From: an uncultured Eubacteriales bacterium
GTDB taxonomy: Bacteria; Bacillota; Clostridia; Oscillospirales; RGIG7773
Length of the DNA stretch: 11,238 nt
Assembly: GCA_934541205.1 (NCBI GenBank)
Contig: CAKTDK010000047.1
Coordinates: forward strand, 1-11,238
Reading direction: 5' to 3'
The notes beneath the pieces are model-generated. The model worked only from the letters and a program-made list of their open reading frames with translations, did not search any database and was not told the origin of the DNA. This document shows positions 1 through 7,661 of the stretch, piece after piece (the stretch's first letter is position 1; each line of letters starts with the position of its first letter). The position numbers were made by a program, and so were the translations under genes.

Positions 1-1132
1 TTATAAGTCCGTGCAGTTCTCCCGAAGCTTCGTTTCTGAACCAAGTGGACGTTTCGTTTAATCTCATAGGAAGATCTCTGTAGGAACGGCCTCTGTTTAA
101 AAAAGTCTGATACTGGAAAGGACAGGTCATGGGCCGAAGGGCAAAAACTTCTTTATCTTTTTCTTCATCGCCAAGGACAAACATTCCTTCTTTATAATGA
201 TCCCAGTGGCCGGAAAGCTTGTATAAATCGCTTTTTGCCATATAAGGAGTTTTTGTAAGCTGCCAGCCTCGTTTTTGCTCTTCATCTTCAACCCAGCGCT
301 GTAAAGTCTGAATTATTCTTGCACCTTTTGGAAGCAAAATAGGAAGACCCTGACCTATCAAGTCGGAAGTTGTGAAAAGCTCAAGTTCTCTGCCAAGCTT
401 GTTATGGTCTCTTTTTTTAGCTTCTTCTACCATTTCAAGATATTCGGTAAGCTGTGAAGATTTCGGGAAGGATATTCCGTAGATTCTTCTTAGCATTTTG
501 TTGTCGGAATTTCCTTTCCAGTAAGCTCCTGTTGTTGAAGTGAGCTTAATCGCTTTTATTTTTGACATAGAAAGAAGATGAGGTCCTGCGCAAAGGTCGG
601 TAAAATCTCCCTGCTTATAAAAACTGATTTCTTCTCCCTTGTCAAGATCGGAAATAAGTTCTTCTTTATAGGGTTCTTCCATAGAACGCGCTTTTTCAAG
701 GGCTTCCTGTCTTGAAAGCACAAATCTTTCTATAGGAGGATTTTCTTTTATGATTTTTTTCATTTCATCGGTGATTTTATCAAGGTCTTCGTTTGTAAAA
801 CCTTCATCATAATCAAAATCGTAATAAAATCCGTTGTCTATTGAAGGCCCGATTGCAAGTTTTGCACCGGGATAAAGTCTTTTTACCGCCTGGGCAAGAA
901 TATGACTTGTTGTATGCCAAAAGGCTTTTTTACCTTCAAGTGAGTCAAAGGTGAGTATATTAAGAGTGCAGTCTTTGTCTATAACATGACGCAGATCAAC
1001 GGTTTTGCCGTCTATTTCCGCTGCGGTTGCTGCTCTTAAAAGTCCTTCCGAAATGTCGGCGCAGACTTTTTCACAGCTTACGGGAGCGTTGTATTCTTTT
1101 ATGCTGCCGTCTTTTAAAGTTATTTTTATCAT
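1..1132 (-). CDS. thrS: Threonyl-tRNA synthetase, N-terminal part (cut by window edge)
   Basis: This enzyme attaches threonine to tRNA-Thr in the cytoplasm using ATP. 377 codons are visible of a family that usually has about 640 residues; the C-terminal part of the catalytic core and the anticodon-binding domain lie beyond base 1. Residues 1-60 look like the TGS domain. Residues about 65-210 are the editing domain, with the HxxxH pair H73/H77 and the CAGPH motif C181/H185 expected for clearing mischarged serine. The class II core follows: RPMTCP holds C337, the expected zinc ligand, and the text then reads RDLPMR, FRNEASGELHGL, with H374 at the second zinc ligand position. The RPMTCPFQYQ form matches the variant common in clostridia. 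The ATG at 1132 is chosen because AGAAAGGATG lies just upstream and the protein begins like the family (MIKITLKDGS). A T-box leader and promoter precede it. Confidence 0.97.
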   Translation of the reverse strand, partial: MIKITLKDGSIKEYNAPVSCEKVCADISEGLLRAATAAEIDGKTVDLRHVIDKDCTLNILTFDSLEGKKAFWHTTSHILAQAVKRLYPGAKLAIGPSIDNGFYYDFDYDEGFTNEDLDKITDEMKKIIKENPPIERFVLSRQEALEKARSMEEPYKEELISDLDKGEEISFYKQGDFTDLCAGPHLLSMSKIKAIKLTSTTGAYWKGNSDNKMLRRIYGISFPKSSQLTEYLEMVEEAKKRDHNKLGRELELFTTSDLIGQGLPILLPKGARIIQTLQRWVEDEEQKRGWQLTKTPYMAKSDLYKLSGHWDHYKEGMFVLGDEEKDKEVFALRPMTCPFQYQTFLNRGRSYRDLPMRLNETSTWFRNEASGELHGLI

Positions 1133-1152
1133 AAATGACATCCTTTCTGTAT

Positions 1153-1186
1153 ATAAAAATAAAACTCACCCTAAAAATAGGGTGAG
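1153..1186 (-). terminator. T-box intrinsic terminator
   Basis: CTCACCC (1165-1171) and GGGTGAG (1180-1186) form a 7-bp stem. On the minus strand it is followed by TTTTATTTTTATA. It lies between the T-box motif and the thrS start and competes with the antiterminator formed by the GGUGGAACC segment. Confidence 0.9.
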
Positions 1187-1388
1187 ATAAATTTTCCCAC
1201 GGTTCCACCTAAATTACTGTCTTAATGACAGTCTCTTATTATCCTGTAACGAAGGATATGCGTCCGGCTATTTCCTTCCGGAAGCTCAAAGGCGGTCTTG
1301 GCAGAGTTCTTGATAAAAAGCTTTCAGCTTATGCTTTTCTCTCTGAAAAAAGAAACTTCTGTTACTTTTCCTTATCAATGCTTTTGAT
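1153..1388 (-). promoter_or_regulatory. T-box riboswitch of thrS (threonine)
   Basis: Read on the minus strand, Stem I runs from about 1386 to 1281. It opens AAGCATTGATAAGG, followed by AGTA (complement of 1363-1366), the conserved 5' side of the specifier loop. The 3' side reads AAGACCGCCUUUGAGCUU, in which AGG/CCU and AAGC/GCUU close the helix around a GA-rich kink turn. That puts ACC, a Thr codon (complement of 1294-1296), in the specifier position. A TCCGG/CCGGA helix (about 1261-1282) fits Stem III. The T-box bulge sequence TTAGGTGGAACCGTGGG (complement of about 1198-1214) follows; its UGGA should pair with an uncharged tRNA ending UCCA. Uncharged tRNA-Thr binding would favour the antiterminator and read-through into thrS. 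The specifier was assigned by hand pairing, so ACC is likely but not certain. Confidence 0.93.
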
Positions 1389-1409
1389 ATAAAATGTTGT
1401 ATATAAAAA

Positions 1410-1438
1410 ATGATAACACTGTTTAAAACCTTTGTCAA
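1410..1438 (-). promoter_or_regulatory. Predicted SigA-type promoter of thrS leader
   Basis: On the minus strand TTGACA (complement of 1433-1438) is separated by exactly 17 bases from TATCAT (complement of 1410-1415). Transcription would begin near 1403, a little upstream of T-box Stem I, giving a leader of about 270 nt. The -35 box abuts a copy of a dispersed repeat. Confidence 0.75.
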
Positions 1439-1462
1439 TGACTTTTTTGATGCTTTAGAAAA

Positions 1463-1490
1463 AGATTCCTCACATACGTTCGGAATGACA
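1463..1490 (+). repeat. Dispersed intergenic repeat, copy 1
   Basis: AGATTCCTCACATACGTTCG followed by GAATGACA matches the pattern of a widespread bacterial intergenic repeat, AGATTC.TCGC..CG.TC.GAATGACA. On the other strand this repeat yields the spurious peptide often mis-annotated as CHSERSEESFSKASKKS; here the minus strand reads VIPNVCEESFSKASKKSL. Similarity may extend to about 1433-1500. A second, more diverged copy in the same orientation lies at 10304-10337. It is non-coding in my view. Confidence 0.65.
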
Positions 1491-1679
1491 TAGTATTTCA
1501 GAGTGGTATGAATAGGAGCTTGGAGTAACAGTCGCTCCTGTAATTCAGAGGAAAGGAAACGGCCTTCTAAAAACAAGAAGGTAATTTTATTTATATTTTT
1601 TTCTCATTGTTTTAATGTATTCGGCATAATGCACAAAAAAATACAGAAAAATTCTACCTCCCAGATTATATGTTAAATA
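1491..1679. other. Intergenic stretch with two small hairpins
   Basis: No gene is seen here. GGAGC (1516-1520) can pair with GCTCC further on (about 1534-1538). CCTTCT (1563-1568) pairs with AGAAGG (1576-1581) and is followed on the plus strand by TAATTTTATTTATATTTTTT, which could be a weak terminator insulating the downstream gene. The stretch from 1582 onwards is very AT-rich. Confidence 0.4.
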
Positions 1680-1708
1680 TTGACAAATATGTTAAAGTGT
1701 AATAAAAT
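1680..1708 (+). promoter_or_regulatory. Predicted promoter of the large secreted protein gene
   Basis: TTGACA (1680-1685), a 17-bp spacer and TAAAAT (1703-1708) form a near-consensus SigA promoter. Transcription would begin around 1715 and leave an untranslated leader of about 135 nt. A weaker TTGACA at 1748-1753 lacks a good -10 box. Confidence 0.75.
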
Positions 1709-1730
1709 TCAAATTAAGTAAAAAATTATA

Positions 1731-1833
1731 CAACAAAAAATGTATTTTTGACAACCATTATGGTTTAAAAAATAAATAATAATTAAAAAAGGGAGGGTAG
1801 TAGTTTTTTAACTAACAACAAAAAATGTATTTT
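1731..1833 (+). repeat. 18-bp direct repeat in the leader
   Basis: CAACAAAAAATGTATTTT occurs identically at 1731-1748 and 1816-1833, 85 bp apart, both between the predicted transcription start and the ATG at 1851. Between them are a GGGAGGG tract (about 1791-1797) and a small TAGTT/AACTA hairpin (about 1801-1814). The second copy ends directly before the ribosome binding site AAGGAGA (about 1836-1842). The copies could be regulator or RNA-binding sites, or a simple local duplication. Confidence 0.7.
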
Positions 1834-1850
1834 AAAAAGGAGATCATAAT

Positions 1851-4800
1851 ATGAAAAAAACAATAAGTCTATTGCTTATACTGGCTATGATTGTATCAAT
1901 AATTCAATTGCCAATACAGGCGACGGAAACATCGGAAAAAATATCGAATAATTGTGATTACAGCTATTCATATTCAAAAGCTGATATGGTATCAGGGGAT
2001 ATTCAGCTTAAAAATCTTACCGACGGAATTTTTCCTTCTACATCACCTGGTGGTGAAGGCTGGACAAAAATTACTTTGAAAAATGATTCGGTATCTGCCA
2101 CAGTGGGAGGAAGTGCAGTTACGCTAAGCATTTATGATGATGTAAGTCCTCATTTTTATGTAAAGCTTGACTTAGATTTTAAACAAAAAATTCATTACAT
2201 AGCTATGGATTTTGCAAACAGCGGATCTTTTTCGCTTCCATCAAAAGTAGAGGTATTTTTGTCGGATGACGGATACAACTTTGATATCTATAAATCTCAA
2301 AATTATGAAGTTATTACAGACGGAAACCGTACAAAGTATAAAGTTACATTTAATGAAGAAATCAGGGCAAAAGCTGTAAAATTTGTAGCTTACAATACAG
2401 TCGGAGCAGTCATGGCGGTTGATGAATTGGAGGTTTACGGAGAAAAGCTTAATAATTCTGTACTGTTATCAAATGGTGCTTCATATACTTGGACGGGTAA
2501 TTCATTAGGCGGAGTTTATGACGGACAAGCTCCAAGTACTCAGCTGACAGATGGAATTCTTTCGGATATGCCTTCAAGCATATATTCAACTTTTGATCAA
2601 AGATTTATAATGAAAGCTACAGGGGGAAGAGTAGATTCCAGTACTGGATATGTGGGTCAAGAAATAGTTTTAGATTTGGGAAGCGTTAAAAATATTTCGA
2701 AAGTAAAGGTAAACTCTTTGTATAATTCAGGCGGATATAACGCTACGGATTTGGATTTTGCCGTTTATAAATATTCTTATGACGGAATAAATTATTACGA
2801 TTTCGGAACATGTTACGAAAGCGGAGCAGGATTTTATGAAAATCAATCCGGCTGCGCAAGAAAAGTATATACGGTGTCAAAAAATTATACTGTAGAAGCG
2901 CGTTATGTAAAAGCTTATTTATATTGTTACGGTCATATTGCAATAGATGAAATACAGGTTTACGGAAGTCAAACTCCTGTTGCAAAAGAAACGTTTGTAA
3001 AGTCAGACAGGGAAGACAGAATAGAATATACCAATATAATCTCATATAAGGGAATGTATAAGGACAATGTAAACCAAGATAAGATGACAGATCAGCTTTA
3101 TGTAAACTACAGTACATATACTGATTCCACTGTTGTTCTTACAGGTACTTTCGGAAGTAAGTATAATGAAATATGTGGATATAATATTTATTTTAAAACA
3201 AAACCAAAAAGTATAAGATTTTATCTTTCAAATGATAATGTAAACTGGACTTTAATATCTGACAGCGCCGAATATTATAGTCTTGCAGGATATACCAATG
3301 CAAAGGCTTATTTCAATAACAAAGAAGGAACATATTATAAATTTGAAATAGACCGCGACTTTTCAAATAATATTTCAATAAGTGAAATACAGATATATAA
3401 TAAACAGCCTCATATACCTGTTATTGGAGGCGGATTTTTAGCATTATATCCTAATGAAAGTGAAGGATATAACGTAAATATATTTGCTCCGAATATAGAA
3501 AAAAACACGGAATATGATTGGGAAATGCAGCTTAAAGGTCTTTATAATCAGGGAATGAGGACTATTATTTTTCAGCATAATGTAGATTATAATACGAAAA
3601 AATCCGTTATGCCTATACCTGTAAATTCCACTCTTTACAATAAAGGTTACAGACAAAGAGGAAGAATGCTTACAAATGATCCCATTGAAACTATTCTTAC
3701 AATTGCGGATAGTCTTGGAATGAAAGTATATCTTGGAACAATAGGAACATATTCTTATCAAAATATACAGTCAAATACCGGAACTTCCCCGGCTGTTCAT
3801 TTTCAAAACGTGGGCCAGGACGGAAGAGCTGTAATAACTCAGATGGAAGCGTCTTACGGAAGCCACAATTCTTTTGCCGGATATTATTTTACCGATGAAG
3901 CTTGTGATGAATGGATTGCTACGTCTTCTGGGCTTTCCGCATTCAGAACTTTGTATACAATTCAGTCCAATGAAGTAAGAAGCGTAGCTCCCGACAAAAA
4001 AATAGTTATATCTCCTGCTATATGGAGAACGGGAAAAGCTGATACAAACGCGGTTAATTTATATAATTTAATAAAAGCGGACAGCACTATGACAAAGCCT
4101 GTAGTAGATATAGTTGCAGCACAGGATTGTCTTGGAAGAGAAAATTCTTTGGTTGTAACAGACAGTGTTTATAACAGCTATGAAAATCATGTTCAGTGGT
4201 GGGCTGCAAAAACAAGACAGGCAGGAGCTGAGTTTTGGCATGATGCTGAAATGTTTGAAACAACTTATAAGCCTAAACGTTACAGCGAGATTGTAAACAG
4301 CCTTGAAATGCAAGCAAAAACAAGCAACAAGATTACGGTATATAATCTTGAAAGGATAATCCCGGCTCTTTCCGGAAATGAAAATGACTTTACATCATTT
4401 TTGATAGAAGCAAACCGTATGCAGTATGCTAAACGTTATGTTTCATATATCGACGCTCTTAACATAGGAACTGTTCCGGGATGTTATCCTGAACAATACG
4501 GTATAAATCCAAGATTTGATACAAGTTCCTTTGTAAAAACGGATATTGCTCCTTTAACTACCGGACAAATTATAAATAATCAGTGGAACAGATTTACATC
4601 TTTTGACCTTATGGGAGAAAATGAAAACACAAGTTATGCATTAATGTGGGATGATACTTATATTTATATCGGAGTAAAGACAAATGATAAGACTTTCCCG
4701 TCTCATCCTGACGGAGAATGGTTTGGAAATGCGTCTGATTACCTTCTTGTTATGCTTGGAAAACCTGGTTCATCAGGAGATGCGGGGACCGGCGCAAACA

Positions 4801-5696
4801 CTCTTAAAATAGGAGTATCAAAGCATACGAGCAAAGTTGAGGCTCAAGTAACAAAGGGAGAAGGATTTAATGAGCTTGCGCAAGGAGATATAATTGCAAA
4901 CTTTGATGATACAAATTCTTTTGGAAGAACTGCGATAGTTGCGATAAAGTGGAGTTATTTGGGCCTTACTCCCGAAGAAGGAACAGTTTTGCCTATAAGC
5001 ATAGTTTATCAGCAAGATGGCGGAACATGGCAGTCTTTAAATGGTTATAAGGGGCCTGTGATTGCAGATTTTGATACGTTTACTACTGCAGCGATGCCGC
5101 AAAATATACCGCGGTACAATACGGATTCTTTTATAAAAGCCGATGTTGCTCCTTTAACTAATGGACAGATAATAAATAGTCAGTGGAACAGGTTTACCTC
5201 TTTTGATCTTATGGGAGAAAATGAGAACACAAGTTATGCATTGATGTGGGATGATACTTATATTTATATCGGAGTAAAGACAAATGATAAAACCTTCCCA
5301 TCTCATCCTGACGGAGAATGGTTTGGAAATGCGTCTGATTATCTTCTTGTTATGCTTGGAAAACCGGGTTCGTCGGGAGATGCGGGAACCGACGCAAACA
5401 CTCTTAAAATAGGTGTATCAAAGCATGCAAGCAAAGTTGAAGCTCAAGTAACAAAGGGAGAAGGATTTAATGAGCTTGCGCAAGGAGATATAATTGCAAA
5501 TTTTGACGATACAAATTTAAACGGAAGAACTGCAATAGTTGCTATTAAATGGAGTTATTTAGGACTTTCTCCCGAAGAAGGAACAGTTTTGCCTATAAGT
5601 ATAGTTTATCAGCAGGACGACGGAGCATGGCAGGCTTTAAACGGTTATAAGGGTCCTGTAATTGAAAATTTTGAAAAATTTACTACAAATTATTGA
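1851..5696 (+). CDS. Secreted multidomain carbohydrate-active protein (discoidin x3, DUF4434-like, CBM9-like x2)
   Basis: A 1281-residue exported protein. Residues 1-24 form a signal peptide (MKK, a hydrophobic run, then PIQA before TE). Residues about 30-198, 203-375 and 380-520 are three beta-sandwich units ending in ELEVYG, EIQVYG or EIQIYN, the usual end of discoidin/F5-8C-like domains. Residues about 520-880 look like a DUF4434-type TIM barrel related to glycoside hydrolases. GYYFTDEACDEW (677-688) and EFWHDAEMFE (794-803) hold the acidic residues (D682/E683, E800) I would test as catalytic. Residues 887-1081 and 1087-1281 are two CBM9-like (DOMON-fold) modules with ALMWDDTYIYIGVKTND. 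No LPXTG, SLH or dockerin motif is seen, so it is probably released. The likely role is binding and cutting or sensing a complex glycan; the substrate is unknown. The start is supported by AAGGAGA 8 bases upstream. It is a single-gene unit ending at a strong terminator. Confidence 0.93.
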   Translation: MKKTISLLLILAMIVSIIQLPIQATETSEKISNNCDYSYSYSKADMVSGDIQLKNLTDGIFPSTSPGGEGWTKITLKNDSVSATVGGSAVTLSIYDDVSPHFYVKLDLDFKQKIHYIAMDFANSGSFSLPSKVEVFLSDDGYNFDIYKSQNYEVITDGNRTKYKVTFNEEIRAKAVKFVAYNTVGAVMAVDELEVYGEKLNNSVLLSNGASYTWTGNSLGGVYDGQAPSTQLTDGILSDMPSSIYSTFDQRFIMKATGGRVDSSTGYVGQEIVLDLGSVKNISKVKVNSLYNSGGYNATDLDFAVYKYSYDGINYYDFGTCYESGAGFYENQSGCARKVYTVSKNYTVEARYVKAYLYCYGHIAIDEIQVYGSQTPVAKETFVKSDREDRIEYTNIISYKGMYKDNVNQDKMTDQLYVNYSTYTDSTVVLTGTFGSKYNEICGYNIYFKTKPKSIRFYLSNDNVNWTLISDSAEYYSLAGYTNAKAYFNNKEGTYYKFEIDRDFSNNISISEIQIYNKQPHIPVIGGGFLALYPNESEGYNVNIFAPNIEKNTEYDWEMQLKGLYNQGMRTIIFQHNVDYNTKKSVMPIPVNSTLYNKGYRQRGRMLTNDPIETILTIADSLGMKVYLGTIGTYSYQNIQSNTGTSPAVHFQNVGQDGRAVITQMEASYGSHNSFAGYYFTDEACDEWIATSSGLSAFRTLYTIQSNEVRSVAPDKKIVISPAIWRTGKADTNAVNLYNLIKADSTMTKPVVDIVAAQDCLGRENSLVVTDSVYNSYENHVQWWAAKTRQAGAEFWHDAEMFETTYKPKRYSEIVNSLEMQAKTSNKITVYNLERIIPALSGNENDFTSFLIEANRMQYAKRYVSYIDALNIGTVPGCYPEQYGINPRFDTSSFVKTDIAPLTTGQIINNQWNRFTSFDLMGENENTSYALMWDDTYIYIGVKTNDKTFPSHPDGEWFGNASDYLLVMLGKPGSSGDAGTGANTLKIGVSKHTSKVEAQVTKGEGFNELAQGDIIANFDDTNSFGRTAIVAIKWSYLGLTPEEGTVLPISIVYQQDGGTWQSLNGYKGPVIADFDTFTTAAMPQNIPRYNTDSFIKADVAPLTNGQIINSQWNRFTSFDLMGENENTSYALMWDDTYIYIGVKTNDKTFPSHPDGEWFGNASDYLLVMLGKPGSSGDAGTDANTLKIGVSKHASKVEAQVTKGEGFNELAQGDIIANFDDTNLNGRTAIVAIKWSYLGLSPEEGTVLPISIVYQQDDGAWQALNGYKGPVIENFEKFTTNY
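4500..5696 (+). repeat. Exact-period 600-bp tandem duplication (CBM9-like modules)
   Basis: Copy 1 (about 4509-5090) and copy 2 (about 5109-5690) align with a constant offset of 600 bases and no indels. By eye the two protein modules differ at about 20 of 191 residues. The differences are concentrated near the ends; the middle (YALMWDDTYIYIGVKTND onward) is identical in protein and nearly so in DNA. This points to recent duplication or ongoing gene conversion. Confidence 0.95.
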
Positions 5697-5698
5697 TA

Positions 5699-5731
5699 AA
5701 AAAGGCTTGTGCTTTATGCACAAGCCTTTTT
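5699..5731. terminator. Bidirectional terminator shared by convergent genes
   Basis: AAAAAGGCTTGTGC (5699-5712) and GCACAAGCCTTTTT (5718-5731) form a perfect 14-bp stem with a 5-base loop, flanked by A and T runs so it works on both strands. It starts 3 bases after the stop of the large secreted gene. On the minus strand it contains the last codons and the stop of the membrane-protein gene. Confidence 0.93.
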
Positions 5732-6271
5732 ATTATATTTATTTCTGATATAAAATATAAAAAACGGAAATGATATAGAAAAAATACAGGATAAAACTGC
5801 AAAAAGCACCGCATTTTTTTCGTTATATTTTTTAAATAAGCTATAAACAAGAAGACCCATATATCCTACTGTTAGAATAGAGAGAACATATACAAAAACT
5901 GAAAACAGCATATATCCGAACTGAAAACTTAATGCGGTAAACTCGTTTGATGCTGAAAATGAAAAATATGGATTTAATGAAACAAATAGCTGTACAAAGG
6001 CCAAAATTTCTATGGTAATTTTAGCTATCATAAGCCATAATCCAGGATTAGAAACTTTTTTTCTTCCCAAATATACGTCTTCGGAAAGTTTTCCGATTAA
6101 AAGACAATCACAAAAAGGAAGAAAGCCCAGCCAGGGATTTTCTATTCTTCTGTCTTTTGCCAAAAGATATAAAGCTGTTGCTGTTAAAATATAGTTAGCC
6201 AGATAAAATATCGAAGCTATTGCCAAAAAAATAAAGACAAAAATTATTATTCCAAAACCTATAAAATTCAT
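5714..6271 (-). CDS. Hypothetical multi-pass membrane protein
   Basis: 185 residues that I cannot assign to a named family. Hydrophobic segments lie at about 5-37, 78-100, 116-147 and 161-176. A conserved-looking loop with ENPWLGFLPFCDCLLIGKL (44-62) resembles small clostridial membrane proteins whose function is not known. The C-terminus is short and basic (RNKYNKKACA). The ATG at 6271 follows AAAAAGGAGCGGGATAAT, a good ribosome binding site. It lies 39 bp downstream of tmcAL on the same strand with no promoter between, so the two are probably co-transcribed. Its stop codon sits in the loop of the shared terminator, so the last few codons form half of the stem. A complementary plus-strand ORF at 6012-6194 is a shadow. 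Confidence 0.85.
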   Translation of the reverse strand: MNFIGFGIIIFVFIFLAIASIFYLANYILTATALYLLAKDRRIENPWLGFLPFCDCLLIGKLSEDVYLGRKKVSNPGLWLMIAKITIEILAFVQLFVSLNPYFSFSASNEFTALSFQFGYMLFSVFVYVLSILTVGYMGLLVYSLFKKYNEKNAVLFAVLSCIFSISFPFFIFYIRNKYNKKACA

Positions 6272-6310
6272 ATTATCCCGCTCCTTTTTTAAATTATAGC
6301 ATATTATCGG

Positions 6311-7492
6311 CTATTTTACAAATACGGGAGAGGTTTTGTAATCCATATTGTTTTCAAAAGATTTTTCGTAAAATGAAAAAGAGAGATTTGTAAATCTGTT
6401 TTCCTTTTCAAAGGCCGTTATAACTTCTTCGGAATAATTTTTTATATGGGCGGGTTTTGTTATAATGGGCAAAGTCGACTTTTCTTTAGCGGATTTTATA
6501 AGCTCTCTGCCTTTACTGTCGAAAGCGAGTATTCTTATATAACAAGGCGATGAATTTATATCGTAATTTGTAATTTTAAGATAATTTGAAAAAAGGATTC
6601 TTCTGAGTCTTGAATGGGCATATCTTTTGGATTTTACATTTTCCAAAAGAGAATGATAGTCTTTTGAATAATTAATTTCTTTTAAAAATTTGTACTCAAG
6701 GCCCTCTCTTATATAAGGATTTTTTGAAAGTTCTTCTTCCGATGTATTTAACAGCTGTCTGTAACAGGCTTTATAAAATTCTTCATTTTTGCAAAAGGCT
6801 TTGCTGTCAAGTTTATTTTTCATATCTTTTCGGATGTTTTCGGGAATAAGCTCAAAATTCATATCATTTTTATATATTTTTTCTCTTATATTTGATGCGC
6901 TGGTAAAATTGTTTTCTGTTTTTTCTGTGTCATGAGTGGAATAAATACGTTTTATTCCTATGGGTTTTATATGGGAATTGCAGGCTTTTAATGCCTTAAT
7001 ATATTCAATGCCCAATATATTGTTTGGTTTGGAAAGAAGCGATGCTTCATCTCCTAAAAAGACTTCTATTGTTTTTTGTCTTGCCAAAGCGAAGCTGTTT
7101 CCTTTATCCAGAAATTCTTTTAGTTTAAAAATATATTCATTTGAAGCAAAGATTTCAGCAATTTGTTCAAATTTTTTAATATCGTCGTTTTCGCACCCGA
7201 AAGAGATATAATCACATATTCCTAAGCTGTCAAGCAAAGTTATTCCCGCTTTTGCAAAAAATTCTGCGGAGGAAGTTGAAAAGACAGTGGGAAGCTCTAT
7301 AACAAGATTTGCTCCGTTTTTTACTGCCCACAAGGCTCTTGTCCATTTATCAAAAAGGGCAGGGGAACTTCTCTGAACATATTGACCGCTCATAACACAG
7401 ATTATACTATCGTTTTTATTTCCTGTTTGTTTTATCTGATATTTATGACCGTTGTGAAAAGGATTATATTCGCAGATTATACCATAGTTCAT
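6311..7492 (-). CDS. tmcAL: tRNA(Met) cytidine acetate ligase (YlbM family)
   Basis: 393 residues, close to the family's usual 390-415. In characterised members it activates acetate with ATP to acetyl-AMP and acetylates the wobble cytidine (ac4C34) of elongator tRNA-Met, which helps AUG/AUA discrimination. The N-terminus reads ICEYNPFHNGH, with the nucleotidyltransferase HxGH motif at residues 13-16, followed by MSGQYVQR (34-41), ALFDKW, and VIELPTVFSTSSAEFFA. All are hallmarks of YlbM/TmcAL. The C-terminal part has the family-typical HSRLRRILF stretch. The start at 7492 is supported by TAAGGAGAA just upstream. It heads a probable two-gene operon with the membrane protein and is divergent from ackA, also an acetate-activating enzyme. 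Confidence 0.95.
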   Translation of the reverse strand: MNYGIICEYNPFHNGHKYQIKQTGNKNDSIICVMSGQYVQRSSPALFDKWTRALWAVKNGANLVIELPTVFSTSSAEFFAKAGITLLDSLGICDYISFGCENDDIKKFEQIAEIFASNEYIFKLKEFLDKGNSFALARQKTIEVFLGDEASLLSKPNNILGIEYIKALKACNSHIKPIGIKRIYSTHDTEKTENNFTSASNIREKIYKNDMNFELIPENIRKDMKNKLDSKAFCKNEEFYKACYRQLLNTSEEELSKNPYIREGLEYKFLKEINYSKDYHSLLENVKSKRYAHSRLRRILFSNYLKITNYDINSSPCYIRILAFDSKGRELIKSAKEKSTLPIITKPAHIKNYSEEVITAFEKENRFTNLSFSFYEKSFENNMDYKTSPVFVK

Positions 7493-7536
7493 AACATTTC
7501 TCCTTAATGCTATTGAAAAATCAGTTTTTTAGTTAT

Positions 7537-7565
7537 ATAATAATATGTCGTGATATAATTTTTAA
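7537..7565 (-). promoter_or_regulatory. Possible promoter for tmcAL
   Basis: On the minus strand TTAAAA (complement of 7560-7565) and TATTAT (complement of 7537-7542) are 17 bases apart, about 45 bases before the start codon. The -35 box is weak, and the AT-rich sequence offers other -10 candidates. Confidence 0.4.
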
Positions 7566-7578
7566 TTCGTTTTTCAGC

Positions 7579-7607
7579 TTGAAAAATTTTAATTTATGTT
7601 ATTATAT
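7579..7607 (+). promoter_or_regulatory. Predicted promoter for ackA
   Basis: TTGAAA (7579-7584), a 17-bp spacer and TTATAT (7602-7607) place the transcription start near 7614, about 48 bases before the ackA ATG. The ATG at 7596 lies upstream of this start point and is therefore not the translation start. Confidence 0.6.
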
Positions 7608-7661
7608 CATAATTCGTGTAATATATACTACTTTTATGTAAATATAGGAGGAATAAAATTT

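Noticed and set aside
1286..1576. 96-codon minus-strand ORF containing NVCEESFSKASKKSL
   Set aside because: It overlaps the T-box Stem I and thrS promoter, and its sequence is the known spurious translation of a dispersed intergenic repeat.
2743..5015. Several minus-strand ORFs inside the large secreted gene
   Set aside because: They are shadows of the long plus-strand coding frame, without ribosome binding sites or recognisable domains.
4500..5696. The 600-bp duplication as a possible assembly artefact
   Set aside because: The copies differ at many silent and replacement sites spread along their length, so they are two real, distinct copies.
7596..7661. Upstream ATG extending acetate kinase by 22 residues
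   Set aside because: It lies before the predicted transcription start, has no ribosome binding site, and the added residues are unlike the family; 7662 has AGGAGG and gives the standard N-terminus.
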